Below are positions 40,587 through 49,545 of a DNA stretch of 64,000 bases, in pieces. The stretch spans positions 1 to 64,000 of the forward strand of contig JANZZG010000038.1 in the NCBI GenBank assembly GCA_026419515.1. Reading direction: 5' to 3'. Position 1 is the stretch's first letter, and each line of letters starts with the position of its first letter. Under the pieces are notes generated by a model. It was not told the DNA's origin. It searched no databases and was given only the letters and a program-made list of their open reading frames with translations. Origin of the DNA: Methylophilaceae bacterium. Its GTDB lineage: Bacteria > Pseudomonadota > Gammaproteobacteria > Burkholderiales > Methylophilaceae. The translations under genes were made by a program, and so were the position numbers.

Positions 40587-41081
40587 ATGACCCCGTCGGT
40601 TCGTCCCGAAACGTCATTGCTTACCACGCTAGATGCCGAGATCACGGCATTCGAGGAATTTACGGAAACCCTGAAAACCGAACAGAACGCGCTGATCGCG
40701 GGTGACATCGACACATTGACCCGGATTGCGCCCATTAAACAACAACAAATCGAGCAGCTCAACCGGATTGCCGAGCAGCGCCTACAACAGCTTTCTGCCC
40801 TCGGTTTTCCGAGCAATCGGACTGGAATGGAGGCTTGGGCCAAAGCCACGGGCGAGGCAGCGCTCGTAGCATGGCACACGGTGCTGAAAGTCGCTGCGCT
40901 TGCCCATCAGACCAACGCTCTGAACGGAGAATTGCTACAAACTCGTCTGGAACACAACAAGCAGGCACTCAAGGCCATTTTTGCAGCCATGGGAAAATCC
41001 AGCCTATATGGGCCCGATGGCCAACCCGCGGACCCCAAGGCTGGAAGTGGCATGTCGCGCGGCGTCATCGGCAAGGCTTAG
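40587..41081 (+). CDS. flgN: Flagellar export chaperone FlgN
   Basis: 164 aa from the ATG at 40587, mostly amphipathic helices (LDAEITAFEEFTETLKTEQNALIAGD, IAPIKQQQIEQLNRIAEQRLQQL). The length, helical heptads and position directly after flgM identify FlgN, the chaperone for the hook-filament junction proteins FlgK and FlgL. Sequence similarity is low in this family, so the call leans on position. It converges on motD, with 6 bases between. Confidence 0.85.
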   Translation: MTPSVRPETSLLTTLDAEITAFEEFTETLKTEQNALIAGDIDTLTRIAPIKQQQIEQLNRIAEQRLQQLSALGFPSNRTGMEAWAKATGEAALVAWHTVLKVAALAHQTNALNGELLQTRLEHNKQALKAIFAAMGKSSLYGPDGQPADPKAGSGMSRGVIGKA

Positions 41082-41087
41082 GCTACC

Positions 41088-41930
41088 TCAAGGCGCAGCC
41101 GACGGCGAAGCCGACGCGGGTCGGATGTCGGGATCGAGCTGCACATCCTGCACGTTCCCTTCGTTTTCCGCCAGGATCATCACCGTCACGCGCCGATTGC
41201 GAGCACGCCCTTCCGGCGTCGAATTGTCGTCCACCGGACGATTGTCGGCATAGCCAATGGCCACCATACGCTCCCCACTCACCCCGTTGGCTTGAAACAA
41301 GCGGATCACGCTGCTGGCACGTGCCGTGGACAACTCCCAATTGGATGGAAACACCGGCGAATTGATCGGTAAATTGTCTGTGTGTCCTTCTACCTGAATC
41401 TGATGCGTATCCGTAGCCAACACCTTGGCCACGGCCGTCAATACCGAAATAGACTCCTGGTTGAGGTCGGCTTTCGCGGTTTCGAACAATAGACTGGCGT
41501 TGATTTCGATGGCTATGCCACGGTTGCTCTCCGTGACCTTGACATGACCATCTTTGACCAGTGGCTCCATCACTTTGAGAATGTTGGTCGCAACCGATTT
41601 CATGCTCTCACGACGCTGCTGTCGCTCCACTTCCGATGGCGCGGGCGTAGCCGCTGGCTTTTCCAGTGGAATGATTTGTGGGATAGTCTTTCCCGTCTCG
41701 ACCGCATTTTGCGGCATGGGCCCTTGTATATAAATGATCTTTTCGCTGGTGGGAGCGTTTTTGAAGGCTTCCAGAATGGAATCGGAAAGTACTCGGTACT
41801 TGCCTTCGTTGATGGACGAGATGGCGTACATCACCACGAAAAAGGCAAACAATAAAGTGATGAAATCGGCGTAGGAAACCAGCCAACGTTCGTGGTTTTC
41901 GTGCTCTTCGTGTTTTTGCTTGCGCGCCAT
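41088..41930 (-). CDS. motD: Flagellar stator protein MotD (MotB family)
   Basis: 280 aa. A single N-terminal membrane helix carries the proton-binding aspartate D22 in WLVSYADFITLLFAFFVVMYA. The C-terminal OmpA-like peptidoglycan-binding domain has FETAKADL, VEGHTDNLPI and NRRVTVMI. A plug-like Pro-rich linker lies between. It pairs with the MotA-type protein encoded just upstream. Placement after fliA (flhF-flhG-fliA-motC-motD) matches the MotCD stator of other proteobacteria, hence the symbol; it could equally be called motB. Confidence 0.9.
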   Translation of the reverse strand: MARKQKHEEHENHERWLVSYADFITLLFAFFVVMYAISSINEGKYRVLSDSILEAFKNAPTSEKIIYIQGPMPQNAVETGKTIPQIIPLEKPAATPAPSEVERQQRRESMKSVATNILKVMEPLVKDGHVKVTESNRGIAIEINASLLFETAKADLNQESISVLTAVAKVLATDTHQIQVEGHTDNLPINSPVFPSNWELSTARASSVIRLFQANGVSGERMVAIGYADNRPVDDNSTPEGRARNRRVTVMILAENEGNVQDVQLDPDIRPASASPSAAP

Positions 41931-41946
41931 GCCCTAATTAGAGCCT

Positions 41947-42702
41947 TTAAGCGATGAAGCCACGCAGCTTGGTCTCGATCAGGCGAGGATTCTCGCCATT
42001 GGCAATCGAAACCAGACCTTCGACCACCATCTGCCGACGCACGACTTCCTGGCCGATCATGGTCTTGATTTTGTTGGAAACCGGCAGAAAAAAAAGATTG
42101 GCGGACCCAACCCCATAGATGGTGGCGACGAAAGCCACGGCGATGCCCGCTCCTAGTTTGGATGGGTCAGACAGGTTTTCCATCACATGGATCAGCCCCA
42201 TCACCGCTCCCAGAATGCCGATGGTGGGCGCATAGCCGCCTGCCGATTCCCATACCTTGGCGCCCAGCCGATAATGCTCTTCATAGGCACTGATTTCCAC
42301 TTCCAGCGACTCACGCAGTCTCTCGGGCTCCGCTCCATCGACGAGCATCTGGAGGCCTTTCTTCAAAAAAGGGTCCTCTATTTCCAGCAGGATGGGTTCC
42401 AGGGAAAGCAATCCGCCACGGCGCGCAGTGTTACTCCAGGTCACGATCTGCTCTACCACCCCTTCGAAATCCAATGACGGCGGCACGAATGCCCAACGAA
42501 TGAGTCTTATTCCAAGCAGGAATGCGGGAAGTGAATATTGGATCATGATGGCGCCCATGGTGCCTCCGATGACGATGATGAATGCCGTCAACTGCAGCAG
42601 GGCGCCCACATGCCCGCCTTCCAGGATCTGACCACCAACGATGGCGCCCAGCGCAACCAGGATACCCACGAAAGTCGTAACGTCGATGGGAATTTTGTTC
42701 AT
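41947..42702 (-). CDS. motC: Flagellar stator protein MotC (MotA family)
   Basis: 251 aa. Four hydrophobic segments are visible, with the large cytoplasmic loop between the second and third holding RRGGLLSLEP and FLKKGLQMLVDG. The conserved helix with WESAGGYAPTIGILGAVMGLIHVM follows, then a helix with GVGSANLFFLPVSNKIK. Together with MotD it forms the ion-driven torque unit. It lies 16 bases upstream of motD and 9 downstream of fliA. Confidence 0.93.
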   Translation of the reverse strand: MNKIPIDVTTFVGILVALGAIVGGQILEGGHVGALLQLTAFIIVIGGTMGAIMIQYSLPAFLLGIRLIRWAFVPPSLDFEGVVEQIVTWSNTARRGGLLSLEPILLEIEDPFLKKGLQMLVDGAEPERLRESLEVEISAYEEHYRLGAKVWESAGGYAPTIGILGAVMGLIHVMENLSDPSKLGAGIAVAFVATIYGVGSANLFFLPVSNKIKTMIGQEVVRRQMVVEGLVSIANGENPRLIETKLRGFIA

Positions 42703-42711
42703 GGCACGATG

Positions 42712-43401
42712 CTAGCTGATCCAGTCCCGTAACTTGCTGCGCAACCGCATCACGGCTTGGCTGTGGATCTGGCAGACACGCGACTCGCTCACGCCCAGAA
42801 TTGCACCAATTTCCTTGAGATTGAGGTCCTCCTGATAATACATCGCCATCACCATCTTTTCCCGTTCCGGTAATTCCTTGATGGCCTGAATCAACGCCTG
42901 ATGCAAACCGGAATCCAGTATGGTCTCGAGCGGTGTTGGCCGTGTGTCCGCGATATCGAGCTCGGCCGGATCCCCATTCTCGTCGTGGAAGTCCTCGTAG
43001 TACAGCAGCTGGTGGCCACGCGCATCCGCCAACATCGATTGGTATTCCGTCAGCTCTATCCCCATGGCATCGGCAATTTCCTGCTCGGTCGGCGCATGTC
43101 CCAGCTTCTGCTGTAGTACCGCGATCGTCTGCTCGATTTCCCGCGCATGTTTGCGTACCGAGCGCGGGACCCAGTCGATCTCTCGCAACGCATCGAGCAT
43201 GGCGCCACGGATGCGTTGAGACGCATAGGTTTCAAACTGGGCCCCCTGATTTTCATCGAAATGCTCCATTGCAGCGAGCAGGCCCAACATACCCGCCTGC
43301 ATCAAATCATCCACTTCTACGCTGGCTGGCAATCGAGCGGCGAGCTGGTGTGCAATCCGCTTGACCAGCGGCGCATACGCTAGGACAGAGCGCTCCTGCA
43401 T
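42712..43401 (-). CDS. fliA: RNA polymerase sigma factor FliA (sigma-28)
   Basis: 229 aa. Region 2 (YAPLVKRIAHQLAARLPASVEVDDLMQAGMLGLLAAMEHFD, then YASQRIRGAMLDALREIDWVPRSVR) and region 4 (REKMVMAMYYQEDLNLKEIGAILGVSESRVCQIHSQAVMRLR) match flagellar sigma factors. It directs late flagellar and chemotaxis gene transcription and is held by FlgM. Its gene is immediately after flhG. Confidence 0.97.
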   Translation of the reverse strand: MQERSVLAYAPLVKRIAHQLAARLPASVEVDDLMQAGMLGLLAAMEHFDENQGAQFETYASQRIRGAMLDALREIDWVPRSVRKHAREIEQTIAVLQQKLGHAPTEQEIADAMGIELTEYQSMLADARGHQLLYYEDFHDENGDPAELDIADTRPTPLETILDSGLHQALIQAIKELPEREKMVMAMYYQEDLNLKEIGAILGVSESRVCQIHSQAVMRLRSKLRDWIS

Positions 43402-44193
43402 TCACGCATGCGCTTTCTGCTGACCAGGAGACGACTGGAGCAGCCGTTGCATGAAGGCATCGAAGCGACCGTCGTCACGCTCTGGCAAAGGCCAGTTGGA
43501 CATGTGCGCGGCCAACGCTTCCAATGCATCAGCCGCCGCCTGCGCATCCGCTGGAATCACGCCAGCGTAATGGGGTGTCAGCCCCAAATGCTGGCGACAT
43601 ACACCAGCCAGATTACGGAACAATACACGCGCCAATGCCTCGTCGACCGTCCTGAACAACAAGCGGAAGTGGTGATTCCCAGCGAAGGTGGCCACGCTTT
43701 TGATATGACCATAAGCAGAAGTAATGCCCGCCTTCGTGCCCGTACACAGCACCAACATTTCGGGAGCCGCCAACGCAAACCCGAGACCACGTCTCACCGG
43801 TGAGGCGGCAGCGACCAGCACCACGTCATATACTCTCGCCAATGCATACAAAGAGGATAGCAAACGGATACGCCCACTTTCATTCCGGGCTACCGGATGC
43901 ATCTGACCTGCCGGCAACAAGGTGACACCCGCCACCGTCAAGGCAATTTCCTGCAACGCCTGCTCTCCCTTCAAGACGGCGCCGATATCCCAGTGCACGG
44001 GCTTGTCATGAAGCGGATGGGTCTGTTGAGCCCCCAACCGTTCGTCCACCAGCAACACACGCCGGCCCCGACCCGCCAAAGCGAGCGCCAACCCCGCACT
44101 GATTTCCTGCGCCCCGTCACCCAGCACGGCCACCATGTGCGCGACATCCGCCGCGAACAAGCGGCGTAGCCCCTCGGCTTGATCTATGGTCAT
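43402..44193 (-). CDS. flhG: FlhG-like MinD-family protein with degenerate P-loop
   Basis: 263 aa from the ATG at 44191-44193. It lies between flhF and fliA, the usual place of FlhG, which sets flagellar number. The fold elements are recognisable (LALAGRGRRVLLVDERLG, IRLLSSLYALARVYDVVLV, VLCTGTKAGITSAYGHIK), but the deviant Walker A motif expected near residues 25-33 is GDGAQEISA in place of GKGGVGKTN, losing both lysines. ATP binding is therefore doubtful. The positional identification is strong, but the activity may differ. Confidence 0.8.
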   Translation of the reverse strand: MTIDQAEGLRRLFAADVAHMVAVLGDGAQEISAGLALALAGRGRRVLLVDERLGAQQTHPLHDKPVHWDIGAVLKGEQALQEIALTVAGVTLLPAGQMHPVARNESGRIRLLSSLYALARVYDVVLVAAASPVRRGLGFALAAPEMLVLCTGTKAGITSAYGHIKSVATFAGNHHFRLLFRTVDEALARVLFRNLAGVCRQHLGLTPHYAGVIPADAQAAADALEALAAHMSNWPLPERDDGRFDAFMQRLLQSSPGQQKAHA

Positions 44194-44194
44194 C

Positions 44195-45625
44195 CTAGCC
44201 AATGAATGCCCCACTCCCCGACCAAACATCCTGTAGAGCCATTTCCTGCGGGCTGAGCTGGGAGGCTGGGCTCAACTGGCCTTTGAAGGCACGATCCACC
44301 AAATACGCGGCGTTCGCCAAATGTAGATCCTCGGGGACGCGCTGCCCATTGGTCACGTAATGGAGATCGAGTCCATAACGAACCAGACAATCGACGGCCG
44401 GAGCCAGCGACACCGATTCATCGATCTTGGTCAGAATGCAGCCCTCCAAGCCGGTACCGCGATAAGCGCGTACGATATCGTCCAGCGTCACCGTTTGTGC
44501 CGTGGCTGGGAGCAGTAGCTGCCGACGTACGCGGCTACCGCGTCCACACAAGAATTCGATTTGTTCTGCAATGCGTCTGTCGCGCTGGCTCATCCCGACG
44601 GTATCGATAAGCACCAAGTGGCTGCGCTGCAAGTCGGCCAACGTCAACTCCAATTCGGCTTCATCCCGCACCGCATGAACCGGCACATTGAGGATGCGAC
44701 CGTAGATTCTGAGCTGCTCATGCGCACCGATCCGGTAACTATCCGTCGTGAGCAATGCGACTTTCTCCGCCCCGAATTTGAGCACGGCACGTGCGGCCAG
44801 CTTCGCAACCGTCGTCGTTTTGCCCACCCCCGTGGGACCGACCAGCGCGACGATGCCCCCACGTTCCACGATATCCGCCCCTGGCTCCACGGCACGCAAG
44901 TTGTGCGTCAATGCCGCCTTGAGCCATTTCATTGCGCGTTCGTAATCCAGCCCTTTGGGCAAAGCATCGACCAAGCGGCGTGACAACACGGGGCTAAAAC
45001 CCGCTGCGAACATCGCTCGCAACAGCTGGGCCTTGAGCGGGTCATTGCGCGCCAGTTCACCCCAAGCAAAGCCAGAAAGCTGGCTTTCCAACAAACTACG
45101 CATGCGCTTGAGCTCGCGCGCCATCTCCGCCACCACCGGGTCTTGCGTCATTGGTGTCGCTTGCACGGAGGCCGGTTGGGATTGTGGGGCAAATGGCGCC
45201 TCGCCCCCCGACGAAGGCGAAGCGGATGGCACTTCCTGGGTCACCGTTGGTCGCCGATAGGTTGGGGTCTCCTCTATGGGATCGGGCACGGGCACCGTGG
45301 CGACCGGTTTATGAGCGGTTTGTACTCTCTCGAAAACCGGCGCGCGCACCGTCTGTGCTGGCCCAATGGAGCTCATTTGACGACGATGTAGAATCGCAGC
45401 GATGGTATCTGGGCCGATGGCGGGCTTGGGTGGTGGTGGCGCGTCGCGCCGCAGAGCCGGATTTCCATAGGTCAGTGCTTCGACTTCACCGTCGGCGACC
45501 GCCATGATTTCCACCCCACCGTCCACCTTGCGGTTAGAGAGGATCAATGCGTCGGCTCCCAGCGCATCGCGCACCTGACGGAGCGCATCACGGGTATTGG
45601 TACCAAAAAATTTACGGACGTTCAT
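44195..45625 (-). CDS. flhF: Flagellar biosynthesis GTPase FlhF
   Basis: 476 aa from the ATG at 45623-45625 (MNVRKFFGTNTRDALRQVRDALG). An N-terminal basic domain, then a Pro/Gln-rich linker of about 90 residues, an N-domain helix bundle, and the SRP-type GTPase domain: G1 LVGPTGVGKTTT (263-272), LLTTDSYRIGAHEQLRIYG, LIDTVGMSQRD and LTKIDES. FlhF determines the cell pole where the flagellum is built. It is the first gene of the flhF-flhG-fliA-motC-motD set; flhA and flhB are not next to it. Confidence 0.95.
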   Translation of the reverse strand: MNVRKFFGTNTRDALRQVRDALGADALILSNRKVDGGVEIMAVADGEVEALTYGNPALRRDAPPPPKPAIGPDTIAAILHRRQMSSIGPAQTVRAPVFERVQTAHKPVATVPVPDPIEETPTYRRPTVTQEVPSASPSSGGEAPFAPQSQPASVQATPMTQDPVVAEMARELKRMRSLLESQLSGFAWGELARNDPLKAQLLRAMFAAGFSPVLSRRLVDALPKGLDYERAMKWLKAALTHNLRAVEPGADIVERGGIVALVGPTGVGKTTTVAKLAARAVLKFGAEKVALLTTDSYRIGAHEQLRIYGRILNVPVHAVRDEAELELTLADLQRSHLVLIDTVGMSQRDRRIAEQIEFLCGRGSRVRRQLLLPATAQTVTLDDIVRAYRGTGLEGCILTKIDESVSLAPAVDCLVRYGLDLHYVTNGQRVPEDLHLANAAYLVDRAFKGQLSPASQLSPQEMALQDVWSGSGAFIG

Positions 45626-46055
45626 GCGCCCCGCCCTGACCGTGTCTCGACCGAGAGCGAACCCTCCGCGTTGCACGAAAACGCTCGCCGAGAGAAGGAT
45701 GCGTGAGGAATTCCTGATCCGCCATGCTAAAGCAAGTTTAACACGGGAAAAATCAAAAAGCAGTGGTTGCCCACGATGGGACATCTTCCCGGTTGATGGA
45801 ATCACGTACCACTGCGCCAAGGGCTAGGCTGGTGGCGCTCAACCCTCGACGCAGCCTTCCTTGATGAAGCGCAGGCTGGCGTCATCCTGCGCGTGAGTGT
45901 CCCGCGTCATTTGGATTAGGGGCCGATGCTTTCCATCCATGGTCGAAACATGCAAAATATTTACCGTCGCAACGCCCTTGGCTTGCGTTAGAGACACCCA
46001 GGCCAGGGGCCATTCAAACCAACCATTTCAATCAGTTCAATCAAGGAGGATCGAC
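45626..46055. other. Gene-free divergent region between flhF and the peroxiredoxin gene
   Basis: 430 bases. It must hold the promoters of both divergent units. TTGATTTTTCCCGTG near 45745-45760 (minus) and TTAAACTTGC behind it are promoter-like for flhF but not convincing. A short minus-strand frame (ATG at 45908-45910, TGA near 45838) would encode 23 residues without a ribosome site and is not called. No OxyR-type operator could be recognised before the peroxiredoxin gene. Confidence 0.45.
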
Positions 46056-46658
46056 ATGGCCGTACTGGTAGGCAAACCTGCCCCTAGTTTCACCACTGCC
46101 GCCGTGATGGGCGACAACAGCATTCAGGAACACTTCACCCTGGCCGAATATATCAAAGGCAAATACGCCGTCGTATTTTTCTATCCCTTGGATTTCACCT
46201 TCGTCTGCCCCTCCGAGCTGATCGCCTTCGACCACCGCCTGGAAGAATTCAAAAAACGCGGCGTCGAAGTGGTGGGCATTTCCATCGACTCCCACTTTAC
46301 CCATCTGGCCTGGAAGAATACCCCGATCAACCAAGGCGGGATCGGCAAGGTCGGCTACCCTCTGATCGCCGACATGAAACACGAATATTGCAGGGCTTAC
46401 GATGTCGAATCCGATGCGGGTGTCGCATATCGAGGCTCGTTCTTGATCGACAAGACCGGCATCGTGCGCCATCAGGTGGTGAACGACCTCCCGCTGGGCC
46501 GCAACATCGACGAAATGTTGCGCATGGTCGACGCACTACAGTACACCGAAACTCATGGTGAAGTCTGTCCGGCCGGCTGGAACAAAGGCAAACCCGCGAT
46601 GAAAGCCAATCCGGAAGGTGTGGCGGAATATCTGGCCGCTCACGCCGACACACTGTGA
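46056..46658 (+). CDS. Typical 2-Cys peroxiredoxin (AhpC/Prx1 type)
   Basis: 200 aa. The start ATG at 46056 is preceded by a near-perfect AAGGAGGA ribosome site at 46043-46050; the frame is open upstream but not coding. The peroxidatic Cys is C51 in DFTFVCPSE and the resolving Cys is C171 in GEVCPAGW, the typical 2-Cys arrangement. It reduces hydrogen peroxide and organic peroxides, with thioredoxin or AhpF-type reductant. No reductase gene is next to it. It is single, followed by a bidirectional terminator. Confidence 0.93.
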   Translation: MAVLVGKPAPSFTTAAVMGDNSIQEHFTLAEYIKGKYAVVFFYPLDFTFVCPSELIAFDHRLEEFKKRGVEVVGISIDSHFTHLAWKNTPINQGGIGKVGYPLIADMKHEYCRAYDVESDAGVAYRGSFLIDKTGIVRHQVVNDLPLGRNIDEMLRMVDALQYTETHGEVCPAGWNKGKPAMKANPEGVAEYLAAHADTL

Positions 46659-46682
46659 TCCACGCCTACTGACGACGGAAAC

Positions 46683-46712
46683 GTAAACGGGGCTTTCGCC
46701 CCGTTTACTTTT
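46683..46712. terminator. Bidirectional rho-independent terminator between peroxiredoxin and metZ
   Basis: An 11-bp perfect stem GTAAACGGGGC / GCCCCGTTTAC with a TTTC loop (46694-46697) is followed on the plus strand by TTTTCC. On the minus strand the stem is followed by GTTTCC, so it mainly stops the peroxiredoxin transcript, but its place between two convergent genes suggests use from both sides. Confidence 0.9.
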
Positions 46713-46727
46713 CCATGACCGGACAGT

Positions 46728-47903
46728 CTACGCACGCAGTCCGGCCTGCAAATCGGCCTTGATGTCCTCCACGTTCTCCAGCCCGACCGCGATGCGCACC
46801 AGACCATCCCCGATACCGGCAGCCGCCCGCGCTTCCGGAGTCACCCGGCTGTGGGTGGTGGTGGCTGGATGGGTGATGGTGCTCTTGGCATCGCCCAGAT
46901 TGGCGGTGATGGACAGCAGGCGTGTGCTGTCGATCAGCCGCCAGGCCGCCTCCTGGCCACCCCGGAGATCGAACGAGACGATGCCACCACCACTTTTCTG
47001 CTGGCGCTTGGCCAGCTCGTATTGGGGGTGAGAAGGCAGACCAGGGTAATACACCCGCTCCACCTGAGGCTGCTGTTCCAGCCACAGCGCCAGGGCCAGC
47101 GCGTTCCTCGAATGCGCTTCCATGCGTAGATGCAAGGTTTCCAGGCCCTTGAGAAACACCCAGGCGTTGAATGCGCTCATGCTGGGGCCGGCGGTGCGCA
47201 AAAAACCATAGACCGGCTCCAAGATCTCCTTTTTGCCCAGCACGGCGCCCCCCAGACAGCGTCCCTGGCCGTCGATGTATTTGGTGGCGGAATGGATCAC
47301 GATGTCCGCGCCATGCTCGAGCGGACGTTGCAGTGCCGGGGTACAGAAACAATTGTCGACCACCAGCAGCGCGCCAGAACTCCTCGCCAGCGCAGCCAAT
47401 GCAGCGATGTCACACACTTCGGTGAGCGGATTGGAAGGGGTTTCGACGAACAACAGCTTCGTATTCGGTCGCACCGCCGCCGCCCATTCTTGGAGCTTGG
47501 TCAGCGCAACGAACGTCACCTCCAGCCCCCAGCGCTTGAGTATGTTGCCGAACAGCTGTACGGTAGTTCCAAAGATGCTGCGCGAGGCGATCACATGGTC
47601 GCCAGCCGAGCACAGCCCCATCACGCAGGCGAGGATGGCGGACATGCCACTGGCCGTCGCCACGCAGAACTCCGCGCCTTCCAGGGCTGCCAGCCGATCC
47701 TGGAACATGCTGACGGTGGGGTTGGTAAAACGCGAATAGATGTTGCCGGGTTCCTGCCCTCCAAAACGCGCCGCCGCTTGGGCCGCATTGTCGAACACGA
47801 AACTGGAGGTGAGAAACAGCGCTTCGGAATTCTCACCCAGCGGCGTATGCTGGCTGCCAGCGCGCACCGCCAACGTCTCCGGTTTCCAATCGTCGTCTGT
47901 CAT
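46728..47903 (-). CDS. metZ: O-succinylhomoserine sulfhydrylase
   Basis: 391 aa from the ATG at 47901-47903. PLP enzyme of the Cys/Met metabolism family: YSRFTNPTV, ASGMSAI, the phosphate-binding SRSIFGTT, and the PLP lysine K208 in HSATKYIDGQG. Closest in form to MetZ, which makes homocysteine directly from O-succinylhomoserine and sulfide; cystathionine gamma-synthase is the main alternative. In many betaproteobacteria it directly follows purF; here nine chemotaxis genes lie between them. Confidence 0.88.
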   Translation of the reverse strand: MTDDDWKPETLAVRAGSQHTPLGENSEALFLTSSFVFDNAAQAAARFGGQEPGNIYSRFTNPTVSMFQDRLAALEGAEFCVATASGMSAILACVMGLCSAGDHVIASRSIFGTTVQLFGNILKRWGLEVTFVALTKLQEWAAAVRPNTKLLFVETPSNPLTEVCDIAALAALARSSGALLVVDNCFCTPALQRPLEHGADIVIHSATKYIDGQGRCLGGAVLGKKEILEPVYGFLRTAGPSMSAFNAWVFLKGLETLHLRMEAHSRNALALALWLEQQPQVERVYYPGLPSHPQYELAKRQQKSGGGIVSFDLRGGQEAAWRLIDSTRLLSITANLGDAKSTITHPATTTHSRVTPEARAAAGIGDGLVRIAVGLENVEDIKADLQAGLRA

Positions 47904-47954
47904 GTGGTGATTCCCTGGTATTTCGCTTCGATCGATCTCGCCGATACCCAACAC

Positions 47955-49055
47955 TCAACGTCCGGAAACCGATGCACAAACCGCACAGATACGCGCAGGA
48001 ATTTCGTGTAAAGGAACTTCCTCGCAAACTGCACCGAGCTTCATCGCCTCCTTGGGCATCCCGTACACGACACAGGTCTCCTCGTTCTCGCCAATGGTGT
48101 AAGCGCCACTATCACGCATTTCCTTGAGACCGCGCGCGCCATCATCTCCCATGCCCGTCATGATGATCCCGAGCGCATTCTTGCCGGCACATTTCGCCAC
48201 CGAACGAAACAACACATCGACCGATGGCCGATGGCGATTCACCAGTGGACCGTCGATGATTTCGACATGATATTGCGCTCCACTACGTTTGACTATCATG
48301 TGCTTGCCGCCAGGCGCGATCAAAGCGCGGCCAGGCAGTACCCGATCATTGTTTTTGGCCTCCAGCACCTCGATCTCGCATAGCTTGTTGAGACGTTGCG
48401 CAAATGCTTCAGTGAATTTTTCCGGCATATGTTGAACAATGACGATGCCGGCACAAACACGCGGTAAGGCGGTCAGGACGAACTCCAGAGCCTGCGTGCC
48501 CCCGGTCGAAGTACCGATGGCGACGATCTGCTCGGTCGTGGAGCCCAATCGGGTCTCCGTTGGCGGAGGCAACACGGCATCCACACTGAGCTTGGGGGAC
48601 AGCTGCTTTGCCGGTGTCGACAGATGAGTGGAGGCCACCATGCGGCGCATGTCGGCATGGGCCGCAGCCTTGACAGCTTCGATCAAGTCATTGGAAGCAT
48701 CTTGTTGTAAAAATCGCTTTACGCCCATTTTGGGTTTGGTAATGATGCTCGTCGCGCCGGCTGCCAGTGCATCCATGGTCACTTTGGCGCCCTTTTCCGT
48801 CAGCGTGGAGCAGATCACCACTGGCGTGGGACGTTCCGCCATGATCTTGTTCAGAAATGTCAACCCATCCATACGAGGCATCTCGATGTCCAGTACAATG
48901 ACATCTGGCCATTGCAACCGCATTTTGTCCATGGCGAAGATCGGATCCATGGCGGTACCGATCACTTCTATCCCCGGATCCGAGTCCAAAACCTCCTTGA
49001 CGGCCTCGCGCACTACGGCAGAGTCATCGACGACCATCACCTTGATTTTTTGCAC
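47955..49055 (-). CDS. cheB: Chemotaxis methylesterase/deamidase CheB
   Basis: 366 aa. N-terminal receiver domain with phospho-acceptor D56 in [11 protein letters not shown], a linker of about 60 residues, then the methylesterase domain with the catalytic triad S183 (IGTSTGGTQ), H209 (VQHMPEKF) and D305 (GMGDDGARG). It removes methyl groups from, and deamidates, chemoreceptors. It is the last gene of the che series and overlaps cheD by 19 nt. Confidence 0.97.
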   Translation of the reverse strand: MQKIKVMVVDDSAVVREAVKEVLDSDPGIEVIGTAMDPIFAMDKMRLQWPDVIVLDIEMPRMDGLTFLNKIMAERPTPVVICSTLTEKGAKVTMDALAAGATSIITKPKMGVKRFLQQDASNDLIEAVKAAAHADMRRMVASTHLSTPAKQLSPKLSVDAVLPPPTETRLGSTTEQIVAIGTSTGGTQALEFVLTALPRVCAGIVIVQHMPEKFTEAFAQRLNKLCEIEVLEAKNNDRVLPGRALIAPGGKHMIVKRSGAQYHVEIIDGPLVNRHRPSVDVLFRSVAKCAGKNALGIIMTGMGDDGARGLKEMRDSGAYTIGENEETCVVYGMPKEAMKLGAVCEEVPLHEIPARICAVCASVSGR

Positions 49056-49543
49056 GGATTTTCTCCAATTTTGTTATTTTCGTTATGCACCAGCTTGACC
49101 TCACCGCTCCATACATCGAAAGTCAGCCGACGATGCCCGCTCATCCCCACATGGCTTTCCAGAAGAGTAAAACCATTCCGGTTCAATAAATCAAACGCCA
49201 TTTCTACATTCAATCTACCAATATCCATCTTGTTGCTGGATACGTCGAACATATTGCCTCCCCCATATAGCCTGACCTGGTACTGGCTAGGGTGGGTGCG
49301 GTACTTCTGGAGCTCGCGCATGAAAAGTTCCATGGCTTCATCTCCATACTTCCCACTTGGTTTGGTATAAGGCGCATGGCGCGTCGGCAACATATAGTGG
49401 CACATGCCACCATGTAACAACAGGGGATGCCATAAGGTGATGGAAACACAAGAACCAAGCACCGTAGCGATGCGCAGCTTGCCTTCGCCAAAGCAAAAAT
49501 CGCCAGGATGGAGATAGACTTCTCGAATCTCGGCCGAGTCCAT
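49037..49543 (-). CDS. cheD: Chemoreceptor glutamine deamidase CheD
   Basis: 168 aa. The catalytic Cys C32 in [10 protein letters not shown] and His H49 in GGMCHYMLP are in place, followed by [15 protein letters not shown] and [10 protein letters not shown], all typical of CheD. It deamidates glutamines in receptors and can bind CheC-type phosphatases; no cheC or cheZ is present in this window. It overlaps cheB by 19 nt and lies 2 bases after cheR. Confidence 0.96.
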   Translation of the reverse strand: MDSAEIREVYLHPGDFCFGEGKLRIATVLGSCVSITLWHPLLLHGGMCHYMLPTRHAPYTKPSGKYGDEAMELFMRELQKYRTHPSQYQVRLYGGGNMFDVSSNKMDIGRLNVEMAFDLLNRNGFTLLESHVGMSGHRRLTFDVWSGEVKLVHNENNKIGENPCKKSR

Positions 49544-49545
49544 CG

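Noticed and set aside
45745-45800. Sigma-54 promoter for flhF (TGGGCAACCACTGC on the minus strand)
   Set aside because: The GG and GC elements are one base too close for a sigma-54 promoter and the flanks do not match.
45838-45910. Possible 23-codon peptide on the minus strand upstream of the peroxiredoxin gene
   Set aside because: No ribosome site and no recognisable family; a frame this short is expected by chance.
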